This document shows, one piece after another, positions 1 through 7,172 of a DNA stretch of 8,623 nucleotides. The DNA is from JBGPFS01 sp041483455 (GTDB lineage: Bacteria; Chloroflexota; Limnocylindria; Limnocylindrales; CSP1-4): the NCBI GenBank assembly GCA_041483455.1, contig JBGPFS010000096.1:1-8623 (forward strand), read 5' to 3'. A program made the translations under genes and the position numbers. Numbering within the stretch: position 1 is the stretch's first letter; every line of letters begins with the position of its first letter. The notes beneath the pieces were generated by a model that searched no databases, was not told the DNA's origin, and saw nothing but the letters and a program-made list of their open reading frames with translations.

Positions 1-321
1 CGATGCGCCAACGTCGAGGCAGACCAACCCTGCCGGGTCGACCCCGAAGGCGTCCAGGGCGGCCGCGAGCTTGTGGCCACCGCGCGACACGTAGGGATCG
101 CGCTCGACCAGCTGGATGGGAGTAGCCGGATCGAAAAGATCGCCCGCCTTCCGGTCGAGCCTGGCCGAGTCCCCCTCCCCCACCCGGACGTGGCCGGCCA
201 AGATCAGCGCCTGCGCCCGGCTCCGGCTCTCGACCAGTCCGTGCTCCACGAGGAGTTGGTCGAGCCGCATCCGGGCGGATCTTCGGGCAGGCCTGCCGGT
301 CGGAATCGTTTCGGCGCTCAC
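1..321 (-). CDS. tlyA: TlyA-type rRNA 2'-O-methyltransferase, C-terminus cut by window edge
   Basis: TlyA (hemolysin A family) methylates ribose 2'-OH groups of 16S and 23S rRNA; despite the name it is mainly an rRNA methyltransferase. About 107 residues are visible. An N-terminal S4 RNA-binding domain (MRLDQLLVEHGLVESRSRAQ..., ending near GHVRV) is followed by the family signature YVSRGGHKLAAALDAFG and then CLDVGAS, the start of the SAM-binding loop, at the window edge. The rest of the Rossmann methyltransferase domain lies outside. I use the GTG at 321; an ATG at 270, in the same frame, begins exactly at MRLDQLL and is an equally credible start, since neither has a strong Shine-Dalgarno sequence. 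It is the last visible gene of the minus-strand dxs cluster, 64 bases after the multi-span membrane protein. Family assignment is firm; the start is not. Confidence 0.9.
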   Translation of the reverse strand, partial: MSAETIPTGRPARRSARMRLDQLLVEHGLVESRSRAQALILAGHVRVGEGDSARLDRKAGDLFDPATPIQLVERDPYVSRGGHKLAAALDAFGVDPAGLVCLDVGAS

Positions 322-385
322 CGGCCTATCGTGGCACACCGCGCTTCGCCCCGAATCACCGAGCGCCCGCCCGCTGCGGTGCGGC

Positions 386-2071
386 CTAACCCTCGCCGGA
401 CCGCCGCACGCCGTAACCCGCCGGAAGCCGATCCCGCAGGATCGCGAGGACCGCCTCCGGGTCCGTGCCCGGCGGACCGGTCACGATGACCGGCACCTCC
501 AGTGCATCCGCGGCGAGCTGGGACGTCCCCGATTCTGCCGCGGGAGCCGCCCCCAGAGTGGAGCGAAGGCGCACGTCGGCACGGAGGGCGAGGGCGTGAT
601 ACGCCACGATCCCCGTTCCCACCAGGGCGACCCCCAGCGGCGCGCTGAGGTCGGAGATGGGGTTCGTCGAGACGCGGGCCCCGAGGACGGTCCCGAAGAC
701 CCGGTAGACGATGAGCGCGGCAGCCGCGATCGACGAGGTGAGCGCGCCGGCGATCACCAGGTAGAGATAGATCCGCCGCTCGGTCGATGTCGCTTCGACG
801 TCAGGGTCCGTCGATCGACGACGCAGCGCGGCAGCCCACTGCCACAGCCAGAGCGGAGTCCCAGCGATCGCGAATGCGGCGTACTGGCTGAGCTCGGTGG
901 CCCACACCTCCCGCCCGGCGACGATCGAGCGCACGCCGCCCAGGACGACGTCGAGTAGCAGCCCCAGGACCCACGCCGATCCGACCCCGGCCACTGCGAT
1001 CCCAACCGCAGCGGCCAGGAAGTTCGCACGACGTCGGGCGACGGCCACGATCGACTCGTCGCCGGTCCGGGCGGCCTCCCCCAAGAGTCGGGATCGGCTG
1101 AACCACCAGGCCAGGGTGAAAAGGAGGTACGAGCACGAGGGCGCGACCACATCCTGGACCAGCCTGGCCGGATCGGAGCTCTCGGCGATGCCGAGGGCCC
1201 ATCTGAGCAGCGCGGCAAGACCGGCGCTGGCCGCCAGAAGGGTCGCCGCCGCACCGACCACGATGCCGAGGCCGAGACAGGTCAGGCGGACGGCCGACGT
1301 CCGCTCACTCGCCGCGCGCCAGTCGTCGACGTCGAGGACCCGGCTGGAGACGACCCACAGGCCGCCCCAGCCGACGGCCCCGACCGCCAGGTGTCCGACG
1401 CCGGAGGCGACCCGCGCGACCCACCACGCCTCGCCGCTGACGATGTCGCCCCGCCCGACCAACGAGCGCAGGAGGACGTCGATGAGGTCGGCCGCGCCGA
1501 AGCAGAGCATCAGCCCGGCGATGAACGCCAGCGCGTACCGAGCGAGCCGAGGCGGCCAGGCAGCCCGCCCTCCGAGCTCGCCGGTCCGCTCGTCGCCGAC
1601 CCGGATCCAGGCGTGGTAGCCCCACGCGACAGCCCCGACGACGGCGATGGCGGCCGGGTCGGAGAAGGTCCCGCCATACTCCTCGGGCGCACCGGCGACC
1701 TGACGGACGAGGATCTGGATCGCGGCGGAGGCGCCGAACAACGCGACCACCAGGGCGATGAATTCGACCAGCCCGAGGTAGAGGGCGCGCACCGGAGCGC
1801 TGCGCTCGGCACCCGCGCCAGCGACCCCCTCTCGTGCACCGCGCTCCGCGAACCACCAGTGGCTGAGCCAAACCGGCGTCCCGACGGCGATCATCGAAAG
1901 GGCGAGGCTGAGCCGGTCCCGTACGTCGGCGCCCTCACTCGAGATGACCGAGCCGCCCAACGCGCCGATCCGGTCGAGCAGCAGGGCGAGCAGCTGGACC
2001 AGGCCGAACGAGGCGACCGCCAGGCCGATCCCCGCCATGAGGTAGACGTACAGGCGGCGGACGGTCTGCAT
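386..2071 (-). CDS. Twelve-helix membrane protein of six DUF5671-like repeats
   Basis: No biochemical function can be named. The 561 residues contain six copies of a unit of about 70 residues repeating every 80-90: a basic, aromatic entry (RRLYVYL, VRALYLGL, RLARYAL, VRLTCLGL, RRANFLAA, RRIYLYLV), a long hydrophobic helix ending in an LL/VLL amphipathic stretch, a polar loop, and a second helix ending in a Trp/His-rich motif (GTPVWLSHWW, VAWGYHAW, VGWGGLWV, TLAWWFSR, GTPLWLWQW, GTGIVAYHA). Approximate units are 5-76, 94-157, 175-244, 261-328, 346-417 and 432-497, predicting 12 membrane helices. This pattern matches what I know of DUF5671 membrane proteins, seen often in Chloroflexota. Residues 500-561 form a soluble tail (core VPVIVTGPPGTDPEAVLAIL) that I do not recognise. 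GAGGGG lies about 8 bases before the ATG. It starts 15 bases after the preceding gene's stop, so the two are probably cotranscribed. A DUF5671 search would confirm the repeats. Confidence 0.85.
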   Translation of the reverse strand: MQTVRRLYVYLMAGIGLAVASFGLVQLLALLLDRIGALGGSVISSEGADVRDRLSLALSMIAVGTPVWLSHWWFAERGAREGVAGAGAERSAPVRALYLGLVEFIALVVALFGASAAIQILVRQVAGAPEEYGGTFSDPAAIAVVGAVAWGYHAWIRVGDERTGELGGRAAWPPRLARYALAFIAGLMLCFGAADLIDVLLRSLVGRGDIVSGEAWWVARVASGVGHLAVGAVGWGGLWVVSSRVLDVDDWRAASERTSAVRLTCLGLGIVVGAAATLLAASAGLAALLRWALGIAESSDPARLVQDVVAPSCSYLLFTLAWWFSRSRLLGEAARTGDESIVAVARRRANFLAAAVGIAVAGVGSAWVLGLLLDVVLGGVRSIVAGREVWATELSQYAAFAIAGTPLWLWQWAAALRRRSTDPDVEATSTERRIYLYLVIAGALTSSIAAAALIVYRVFGTVLGARVSTNPISDLSAPLGVALVGTGIVAYHALALRADVRLRSTLGAAPAAESGTSQLAADALEVPVIVTGPPGTDPEAVLAILRDRLPAGYGVRRSGEG

Positions 2072-2086
2072 CGTGGAGCCCCTCGC

Positions 2087-2674
2087 CTACTTCCAGGCCG
2101 GCATCAGCTCCGGGCCGACCAGCGCCTCGTCGAGCCGCCAGCCGCCGGTTTCGCGGACCAGGCGGATGGTGCGGTGAACGACCGTCCGGTTCGAGCTGAA
2201 GCCACTGCTCCAGAACTGTTCGCTCGTCAGGGCGACGATCGCCCGATCGCCGGTCACCTCGGTCCGATCGATCCGGACGAGGCGACCGTTGCCATCCCCG
2301 TACGGCCCGTAGGCGTACTGCTGCTCGCTGAACTGGGCCTTGCTGAACCTGCCCTGGGCCGCGCTCGAGAGAAGGGCGTACGCGCCGTCAAGGTCTCGCT
2401 CGTCGAGCGCCCGCATGTAGCGCTGGATCGTCCCCTCAGGCGAATCAGGCGGGTACTCGCGGACCGGAGTTGCGCCGGCGAGGAGGACGATCGCCGTGGC
2501 CACGACGACAAAGCCAACGATGAGCAGGGCCACGATCGCCACGGACCGGTTCCGCGACGAACCGGGGAGCCGCACGTCGATCGGCCGGTTCCCCGGCGCA
2601 GGCTGGGCTCCGGGCGGGTTGGAGCTGGTCATTGGAGATCCGGACCGTCCACGTTTCGGACCGTCATCATCCAC
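2087..2674 (-). CDS. Membrane-anchored protein with NTF2-like/DUF4878-like extracytoplasmic domain
   Basis: The product has 195 residues. A Gly/Pro/Ser-rich, charged cytoplasmic N-terminus (1-44) leads to one hydrophobic helix (about 45-67, VAIVALLIVGFVVVATAIVL) with positive residues just before it, then an outer domain (about 78-188). That domain begins SPEGTIQRYMRALDERDLDGAYALLS and ends TIRLVRETGGWRLDEAL, the layout of small NTF2-like folds such as DUF4878: an alpha-helical start and a closing strand with Gly-Trp-Arg-Leu. No lipobox cysteine is seen, so it is an anchored protein and not a lipoprotein. The GTG start at 2674 is preceded by GGAGG about 10 bases upstream; an ATG at 2632 is an alternative start that removes 14 residues and keeps the helix. 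It lies 76 bases after dxs and 15 bases before the 12-helix protein, which suggests they share a message and perhaps an envelope role. The fold is inferred from pattern only. Confidence 0.8.
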   Translation of the reverse strand: MDDDGPKRGRSGSPMTSSNPPGAQPAPGNRPIDVRLPGSSRNRSVAIVALLIVGFVVVATAIVLLAGATPVREYPPDSPEGTIQRYMRALDERDLDGAYALLSSAAQGRFSKAQFSEQQYAYGPYGDGNGRLVRIDRTEVTGDRAIVALTSEQFWSSGFSSNRTVVHRTIRLVRETGGWRLDEALVGPELMPAWK

Positions 2675-2750
2675 CTGGGTCCAGCCTCCGTCCAGTGCCG
2701 CACGACCTCCGATTGCGCCTCGCTGTCCCGAGCCCTGTGCGGTGGGAGGC

Positions 2751-4799
2751 TCAGCCGGCGGGAGCCGGCACCTCGGCGGCGTAGCCCGGAATGGCCCTCA
2801 GGGCGGTGAGCGTCTCGCGGATCTGTGCCTCGATGCCCGCAGGATCGAGGCGCAGGACCCGGCGGAGGTCGGCCACGGAGCCGTGGTCGACGAAGCGGTC
2901 ACCGGGAATCCCGACGATCCGCAGGCGCACCTCGCGGTAGGCCGGATCGGTGACGCGTGCCTCCTCGATGACCTCGAGCACGGCCGAGCCGAAGCCGCCA
3001 GCGACGACACTCTCTTCGAGGGTCACGAGCAGTCGCTTGCCGCGGCTCGCCTCGAGGATGAGCTGGCGGTCGAGCGGTTTGGCGAAACGGGCGTTGATCA
3101 CGCCCACGGACCAGCCGTCCGCGGCGAGCGCGTCGGCCGCCTCCATCCCCCGGGCGACGATCGGCCCGAACCCGATGAGCAGGATGTCCGTTCCCTCCCG
3201 CAGGCTTTCGCCCCGGCCGATCGGGATGATGCGCGGCTCCACCGTCGGGACGCCGAACCCGGGATCGCGCGGATAGTGCAGCGCGAACGGGTGATCCTGG
3301 GCGAACGCCGTCCGGACCAGCGAGCGGAGCTCCTGCTCGTCCTTCGGGCTGGCGATGATGAGGTTCGGGATCTGGCGCTGGGCCGGGATCGTGAACATGC
3401 CCTGGTGACTGGTCCCATCCTCTCCCACCAGTCCGGCGCGATCCACGGCGAGGAGGACCGGCTGGTCGTTCTGGCAGACGTCGTGGACGGTCTGGTCGAA
3501 CGCCCGCTGGAGGAACGTTGAGTAGAGCGCGACGACAGGCCGAAGGCCGCCCATGGCCAAGCCGGTCGCCAGCGTTACCGAGTGCTGCTCGGCGATGCCG
3601 ACATCGAAGAATCGGTCGGGGAACTCCGCCTGGAAGCGGTTCAGCCCCGTGCCGGTCGGCATCCCGGCTGTGATCGCGACGATGCGGCGGTCGGCCCGGG
3701 CCATCTCGATCAGCTCGGCGCTGAAGTGGGCCGTGTAGTTCGGCGCCTTCCTCGGGGCGTCGGGGCGCGGCGTCGCCGGTGTGGCGTCATCGGACATCCC
3801 GCCGTCGGCGAGCGCTCCGGAATCGGTTGGCCGAGGACCGCCCGTCGCCGGGCTGGTGCGTCCGTTCGTGCGACGCTCGTACGTGTCCGTCATCGGCGGC
3901 AAGGCGGCGCCATGGAACCCGACCTGGTCAGCTTCCGCCGGGCGGTAGCCACGCCCCTTCTGCGTGCGGACGTGGACGATCACCGGCTCGCGCAGCTCGA
4001 GCGCCTGCGACAACGTGCGCTCCAACGCCCGCAGGTCGTGCCCGGGGATGACCCCGATGTAGGTGATCCCGAGATCCTCGAAGAGCTGGCCGGGCTGGGC
4101 GAAGTTGACCACGGACTTGCGGAGCCGTTGGGACAGCTCGAGCGCGGTGTCGCCGACGACCGGGATCCGCTCGATGAACGTGTCGTACGCCGTCCGTCCC
4201 TGCTGCCAGGCAGGCGAGAGCTTGATCTGCGAGAGGTACTTGCTGAAGGCGCCGACCGTCGGGCTGATCGACATCTCGTTGTCGTTGAGGACGATCAGCA
4301 TCTGGGTCCCGCGGTGACCGATGTCGTTGAGCGCCTCGAGGCTCAGCCCGCTCATCAGCGCCGCGTCTCCCACGACGACCGCGACGCGCTCGAATCCGTG
4401 CCGGATGTCCCGCGCCTCGGCCAGGCCCTGCGCGATCGACAGGCCCGTCCCCGCGTGGCCCCCGTCGAAGACGTCGTGAGGCGATTCGCTCCGCCGTGGG
4501 AACCCGCCGATGCCATCCAGCTGCCGAAGGGTGTGGAACCTCGAGAACCGTCCCGTCAGGAGCTTGTGCGGGTAGGCCTGGTGTCCGGTGTCCCAGACGA
4601 CCTTGTCGCGCGGCGACTCGAGCAGCCTGTGCAGCGCGATCGTCACCTCGACCACGCCGAGTGAGGATCCGAGGTGGCCGCCGGTCCGGGCAACCGTCGC
4701 GATGATCGTTTCGCGGATCTCGTCGGCCAGCTCCGCGAGCTGGGCGTCGGACAGGCCGCGGAGGTCGTTCGGGCCCTCAAGGTTCTGGAGGATCGCCAC
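2751..4799 (-). CDS. dxs: 1-deoxy-D-xylulose-5-phosphate synthase
   Basis: DXS is a cytoplasmic thiamine-diphosphate enzyme that condenses pyruvate with glyceraldehyde 3-phosphate to DXP, the entry step of the MEP isoprenoid pathway and a source for thiamine and pyridoxal. The 682 residues hold the full domain order: GGHLGSSLG with the conserved His42, WDTGHQAYPHKLLTGR, the ThDP/Mg motif GDAALMSG (Asp145) with LNDNEMSIS (Asn174, Met176), then the pyrimidine domain with GIAEQHSVT (catalytic Glu404) and DRAGLVGEDGTSHQG (His465), and a C-terminal transketolase domain. Spacing of Asp145/Asn174/Met176 equals that of E. coli Asp152/Asn181/Met183. The protein is longer than the usual 620-640 residues because of a Pro/Thr/Gly-rich linker at about 303-353 between domains 1 and 2. 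HAGTGLS replaces the common HSSTS-type motif. The GTG start at 4799 has AGGAG 10 bases upstream. All catalytic residues I can check are present, so it should be active. Confidence 0.97.
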   Translation of the reverse strand: MAILQNLEGPNDLRGLSDAQLAELADEIRETIIATVARTGGHLGSSLGVVEVTIALHRLLESPRDKVVWDTGHQAYPHKLLTGRFSRFHTLRQLDGIGGFPRRSESPHDVFDGGHAGTGLSIAQGLAEARDIRHGFERVAVVVGDAALMSGLSLEALNDIGHRGTQMLIVLNDNEMSISPTVGAFSKYLSQIKLSPAWQQGRTAYDTFIERIPVVGDTALELSQRLRKSVVNFAQPGQLFEDLGITYIGVIPGHDLRALERTLSQALELREPVIVHVRTQKGRGYRPAEADQVGFHGAALPPMTDTYERRTNGRTSPATGGPRPTDSGALADGGMSDDATPATPRPDAPRKAPNYTAHFSAELIEMARADRRIVAITAGMPTGTGLNRFQAEFPDRFFDVGIAEQHSVTLATGLAMGGLRPVVALYSTFLQRAFDQTVHDVCQNDQPVLLAVDRAGLVGEDGTSHQGMFTIPAQRQIPNLIIASPKDEQELRSLVRTAFAQDHPFALHYPRDPGFGVPTVEPRIIPIGRGESLREGTDILLIGFGPIVARGMEAADALAADGWSVGVINARFAKPLDRQLILEASRGKRLLVTLEESVVAGGFGSAVLEVIEEARVTDPAYREVRLRIVGIPGDRFVDHGSVADLRRVLRLDPAGIEAQIRETLTALRAIPGYAAEVPAPAG

Positions 4800-4874
4800 C
4801 GGGGATGTTGCTCCTGGCGTAGTGGTTCGGGCGGTCGGCAGACGAACGGGTGTCGTCCAGAGTGATGCGGGCCG

Positions 4875-4880
4875 AGTCTA
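4875..4880 (-). promoter_or_regulatory. Candidate -10 element for the dxs cluster
   Basis: On the minus strand the sequence GGGGTAGACTCGG contains TAGACT, a good match to the TAnnnT -10 box of housekeeping sigma factors in GC-rich bacteria. A start about 7 bases later would give a leader of roughly 70 bases before the dxs GTG. No convincing TTGACA-like -35 box lies 17 bases upstream (GCGCGA there). It sits in the only gap between the methyltransferase remnant and dxs, where a promoter is expected. Confidence 0.35.
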
Positions 4881-4912
4881 CCCCGACCTCGACCGGGTCG
4901 CGCGTTGCCCGG

Positions 4913-5345
4913 CTACGGCCTTCGGCCGCGGATCCCGACGCCGATGGTCCCGAACTCCGATCCACTCGAGGCCTGCGGTGCGCCTGCGAAGGCGTCACAG
5001 CCCGGGATCAGCTCGACGTCGACGAACCCGGTCGCAGCGACGAAGGCCTCGATTTCCGGCCCGAGGACGCCGCCGGCGATGCACCCCGTCCCAGCGTGAC
5101 GTCCCGCTTCGAACCGTCCGGGACCGGCCGGCCAAGCATGATGTCGACGACCTGGAGCCGGCCGCCCGGGCGGAGGACGCGATGCGCCTCTCGAAGGGCC
5201 GCAAGTCGGTCGGGCACGAGCTGGAAGACAAACGACGAGACCACGGATCGATGGAGTGGACCGGTAGCGGGAGTCGATCGGCAGCGGCCTCGTGCGGGTT
5301 CAAGCGTGCGTCGGCGCTCTCGATTTCGGACGTATGTCCACCCGG
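4913..5345 (-). pseudogene. Remnant of a second ArsM-like SAM methyltransferase, truncated and frameshifted
   Basis: Three successive reading frames carry consecutive parts of one class I methyltransferase. Frame one (about 5345-5247) reads EIESADARLNPHEAAADRLPLPVHSID. Frame two (about 5246-5092) reads VVSSFVFQLVPDRLAALR, then HRVLRPGGRLQVVDIMLG and ends RDVTL. Frame three (about 5091-4913) reads GCIAGGVLGPEIEAFV, ATGFVDVELIPGCDAFAGAP and SSGSEFGTIGVGIRGRRP before TAG. Each junction is explained by one missing base: near 5246, and near 5091 where CTG-GGACGGGG would restore LWTGC if a T were added. No glycine-rich SAM motif I is found upstream before the neighbouring gene's stop at 5399, so the N-terminal third is gone. 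The sequence is clearly homologous to, but strongly diverged from, the intact methyltransferase next door, so it is an old paralogue or a separate acquisition and not a recent duplication. Two single-base gaps could be assembly errors, but the missing N-terminus would remain. Confidence 0.75.
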
Positions 5346-5398
5346 TCCCTGCGGGTAACTCGCCGACCGCCGGCGTCGTGACCGCTTCCATCGCGGCT

Positions 5399-6253
5399 TC
5401 AGTCGCGGATGCGACCAGGCAGCGACTCGCCTGGGGCACCTTTGCGGGCCCGGACGAAGACGCTCTTCGCGATCCGATCGTGGCGCTCCGGGGGAACCCG
5501 CGACCGGAGGAGGTCGAGGATGTCCTCGTTGAAGAGCGGATACAGTGCGCACTCCTCGATCCCGAAGTCGCCGAGCCGCTCGATCGCCACGTCGCGAAAG
5601 CCCGCTCGACGCAGGCCTTTGTACAGGGCGACCTCCGACAGGGCGCCGGACAGGCAGCCGGCCCAGGCCGCCGGATGAGTAGCGACTTCTGGCGGCAGGT
5701 CGTGCTCGAGGACGAGATCGACGATCGCGAGACGGCCACCCGGCCGTAGGACCCGGAACGCCTCGGCGAAGACGCGGACCTTGCGGGGTGACAGGTTCGG
5801 GACGCCGTTGCTGACGACGACGTCGACCGAGCCGTCCGGGAGCGGGAGCGCCTCGATCTCGCCTTGGATGAACCGGACGTTGGCGGCGCCCACCGTGGTC
5901 GCCGCTTCCGTCGCCCGGTCGATCATCTCCGAGAGGAAATCGATTCCGATCACCTCGCCGGTCGGTCCGACGCGACGGGCGGCAAGCAGGCAGTCGATCC
6001 CGCCGCCCGAGCCGAGGTCGACGACGCGCTCACCCGGTCGCAGGTCGGCGTACCGGACCGGATCGCCCACCCCCATGGCGATCCGGACCGTCTCCTCCGG
6101 CAGTCCAGCGAGCTCGGCCGGATCGTACAAGCGCTCGGCGACCTGCCGGTCAGTCGGGCGAACAGCGGCGTACGTCTCGCGAACGGCGGCCCGGATCGCA
6201 TCCTGCTGGAGGAAGTCCGTGCCGGTGAGGTGGCCAGCATAGACGTCGGTCAC
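5399..6253 (-). CDS. ArsM-like class I SAM methyltransferase lacking most arsenic-binding cysteines
   Basis: A cytoplasmic SAM-dependent methyltransferase of 284 residues. SAM motif I is VVDLGSGGGIDCLLAARRVG (78-97), then GEVIGIDFLSEMI (99-111), GEIEALPLPDGSVDVVVSN (131-149), and the post-motif FRVLRPGGRLAIVDLVL (166-182). The whole frame follows bacterial ArsM (arsenite methyltransferase), including LYDPAELAGLPE (42-53), NLSP (153-156) and WAGCLSGAL (197-205). However, ArsM cysteines are missing: the N-terminal Cys pair region has none, LGCGNP is MGVGDP (60-65) and SNCVINLSP is SNGVPNLSP (148-156). Only Cys88, Cys200 and Cys235 remain. Arsenite is therefore a doubtful substrate. The GTG start at 6253 overlaps the anti-sigma stop in GTGA, with GGAG 5 bases upstream; an in-frame extension to 6463 only reads through the anti-sigma gene. 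It is cotranscribed with the sigma and anti-sigma genes and probably belongs to their regulon. Confidence 0.85.
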   Translation of the reverse strand: MTDVYAGHLTGTDFLQQDAIRAAVRETYAAVRPTDRQVAERLYDPAELAGLPEETVRIAMGVGDPVRYADLRPGERVVDLGSGGGIDCLLAARRVGPTGEVIGIDFLSEMIDRATEAATTVGAANVRFIQGEIEALPLPDGSVDVVVSNGVPNLSPRKVRVFAEAFRVLRPGGRLAIVDLVLEHDLPPEVATHPAAWAGCLSGALSEVALYKGLRRAGFRDVAIERLGDFGIEECALYPLFNEDILDLLRSRVPPERHDRIAKSVFVRARKGAPGESLPGRIRD

Positions 6254-6495
6254 TGCTCCGGCCCCCTCTCTCGACCCGTCGCGATGAGCTGCTCGATCCG
6301 GTCGCGGACCTCGTCTGCGAGCGCCGGACCGCTCGTCATGGCCACGAGGCCACGCAGCTCGCGCGAGAACTCGAGCTCGCCGCAGCAGCGCTTGCACGTC
6401 TTCAGGTGCGTCTCGAGCTCCTCGGTCGGGCGGGGCCCGAGCGAGCGGTCCAGATAGGCCCACATCCCGCGAACCGCCTCACGGCAATCGATCAC
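6250..6495 (-). CDS. Zinc-finger anti-sigma factor (zf-HC2/ZAS type)
   Basis: An 81-residue soluble protein with the ZAS signature HLKTCKRCCGE: His30, Cys34, Cys37 (HxxxCxxC), with Cys38 adjacent and Cys4 near the N-terminus as a likely fourth metal ligand. The MIDCREAVRGMWAYLDRSLG start followed by an acidic helix matches small anti-sigma factors such as RsrA, which hold their ECF sigma factor inactive and release it when the zinc-thiol site is oxidised. There is no membrane helix, so it should sense a cytoplasmic signal. The tail 40-81 is a charged helix that may wrap the sigma factor. Its GTG start at 6495 overlaps the sigma TGA stop in GTGA, and its own stop overlaps the methyltransferase start, so translation of all three is probably coupled. 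Redox sensing is inferred from the motif and from osmC next door; metal or other signals are possible. Confidence 0.88.
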   Translation of the reverse strand: MIDCREAVRGMWAYLDRSLGPRPTEELETHLKTCKRCCGELEFSRELRGLVAMTSGPALADEVRDRIEQLIATGRERGPEQ

Positions 6496-7160
6496 GTCTC
6501 GTCGCTCACAGTCACCAGGCGGCGGCGGACCGCGTACTCCCAGAGTCCCCGCTCGAGCTGCTTCCGACCGCGATGCAGCCGCGACAGGAGCGTGCCGAGG
6601 GGGGACCCCAGGATCGCGGCCGCCTCCTTGCAGCTGAACCCGTGGATGGTCGTCAGAAGGATCGGCGCCCGGAAGACGGGCGTCATGGCCGCGAAGACCG
6701 CCTGGAAATCCTCGTCGTCGAAGAGGCGGAGGAAATCGAGGTGGAGCTCATCGGAGTACGGGAAGGGGTCCTCGATCGCGATCGTCGCGAACAGCGAGAA
6801 GTCATCGTCAGGGTCGCCGACCTCGAGCGGAACGGTGTCAAGCTCGCGACCGCAGGCCCGCCATCGGTCGCGAGCGCAGTTCGTGGCGATCGTGAACAAC
6901 CACGTCTTGGCCGCCTCCGGGTCGCGCAGGCCGTCGTATGAGCGCATCGCCCGGATGAGCGTGTCCTGGAGGAGGTCCTCGGCGTCCGTTCGATCTCCGC
7001 ACAGGTGGATGCAATACCCGTAGAGCCGGTCGAGGTACTCGCGGGCAACGTCGGCAAACGGCCGCTGAGGCGTGACGCCCGCCGCCCCGTCCGAGCCCTC
7101 AGCGGCCTCGAGCATCGCCGTGGTCATCTCCTCGATCCTGTCGAATGGCCACGAGGGCAT
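6492..7160 (-). CDS. ECF-type RNA polymerase sigma factor
   Basis: A 222-residue alternative sigma factor that would direct RNA polymerase to a small regulon. Sigma region 2 spans about 35-102 (FADVAREYLDRLYGYCIHLC, then GDRTDAEDLLQDTLIRAM with the core-binding DAEDLLQDT motif, then KTWLFTIATNCARDRWR). A variable acidic linker follows (108-148), then region 4 (about 150-208) with a helix-turn-helix, GFSCKEAAAILGSPLGTLLS, and RLHRGRKQLE. There is no extra C-terminal domain, so this is a plain two-domain ECF factor. The ATG at 7160 is used; ATG at 7127 (AGGA 8 bases upstream, 211 residues) is a good alternative. An open frame extends further upstream to 7565 but runs antisense to osmC and shows no sigma homology. 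It is followed at once by its anti-sigma gene. A GGAAT-N17-CGTC element directly upstream suggests autoregulation. Confidence 0.93.
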   Translation of the reverse strand: MPSWPFDRIEEMTTAMLEAAEGSDGAAGVTPQRPFADVAREYLDRLYGYCIHLCGDRTDAEDLLQDTLIRAMRSYDGLRDPEAAKTWLFTIATNCARDRWRACGRELDTVPLEVGDPDDDFSLFATIAIEDPFPYSDELHLDFLRLFDDEDFQAVFAAMTPVFRAPILLTTIHGFSCKEAAAILGSPLGTLLSRLHRGRKQLERGLWEYAVRRRLVTVSDET

Positions 7161-7172
7161 CTCATCCAAGGG

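Noticed and set aside
116..4664. Long plus-strand open frames opposite the tlyA-dxs block
   Set aside because: They are Arg/Pro/Asp-rich shadows of the real minus-strand genes, with no recognisable domain or ribosome-binding site.
4911..4932. CGGCC/GGCCG mini-hairpin at the remnant's stop as a terminator
   Set aside because: The stem is only about five base pairs, overlaps the coding end and has no U-tract.
4913..5345. Programmed frameshifting in the methyltransferase remnant
   Set aside because: Neither break has a slippery heptamer or an obvious stimulatory hairpin, and the N-terminal SAM motif is missing anyway.
4995..5739. Two overlapping minus-strand open frames of 185 and 243 codons
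   Set aside because: Each carries only one segment of the methyltransferase remnant, fused to out-of-frame sequence and to the antisense of the intact methyltransferase; they are better explained as a frameshifted pseudogene.
6254..6463. In-frame N-terminal extension of the methyltransferase by 70 residues
   Set aside because: It reads through the anti-sigma gene in another frame, is Arg/Ala-rich without domain character, and the GTG at 6253 has a good ribosome-binding site and a GTGA overlap.
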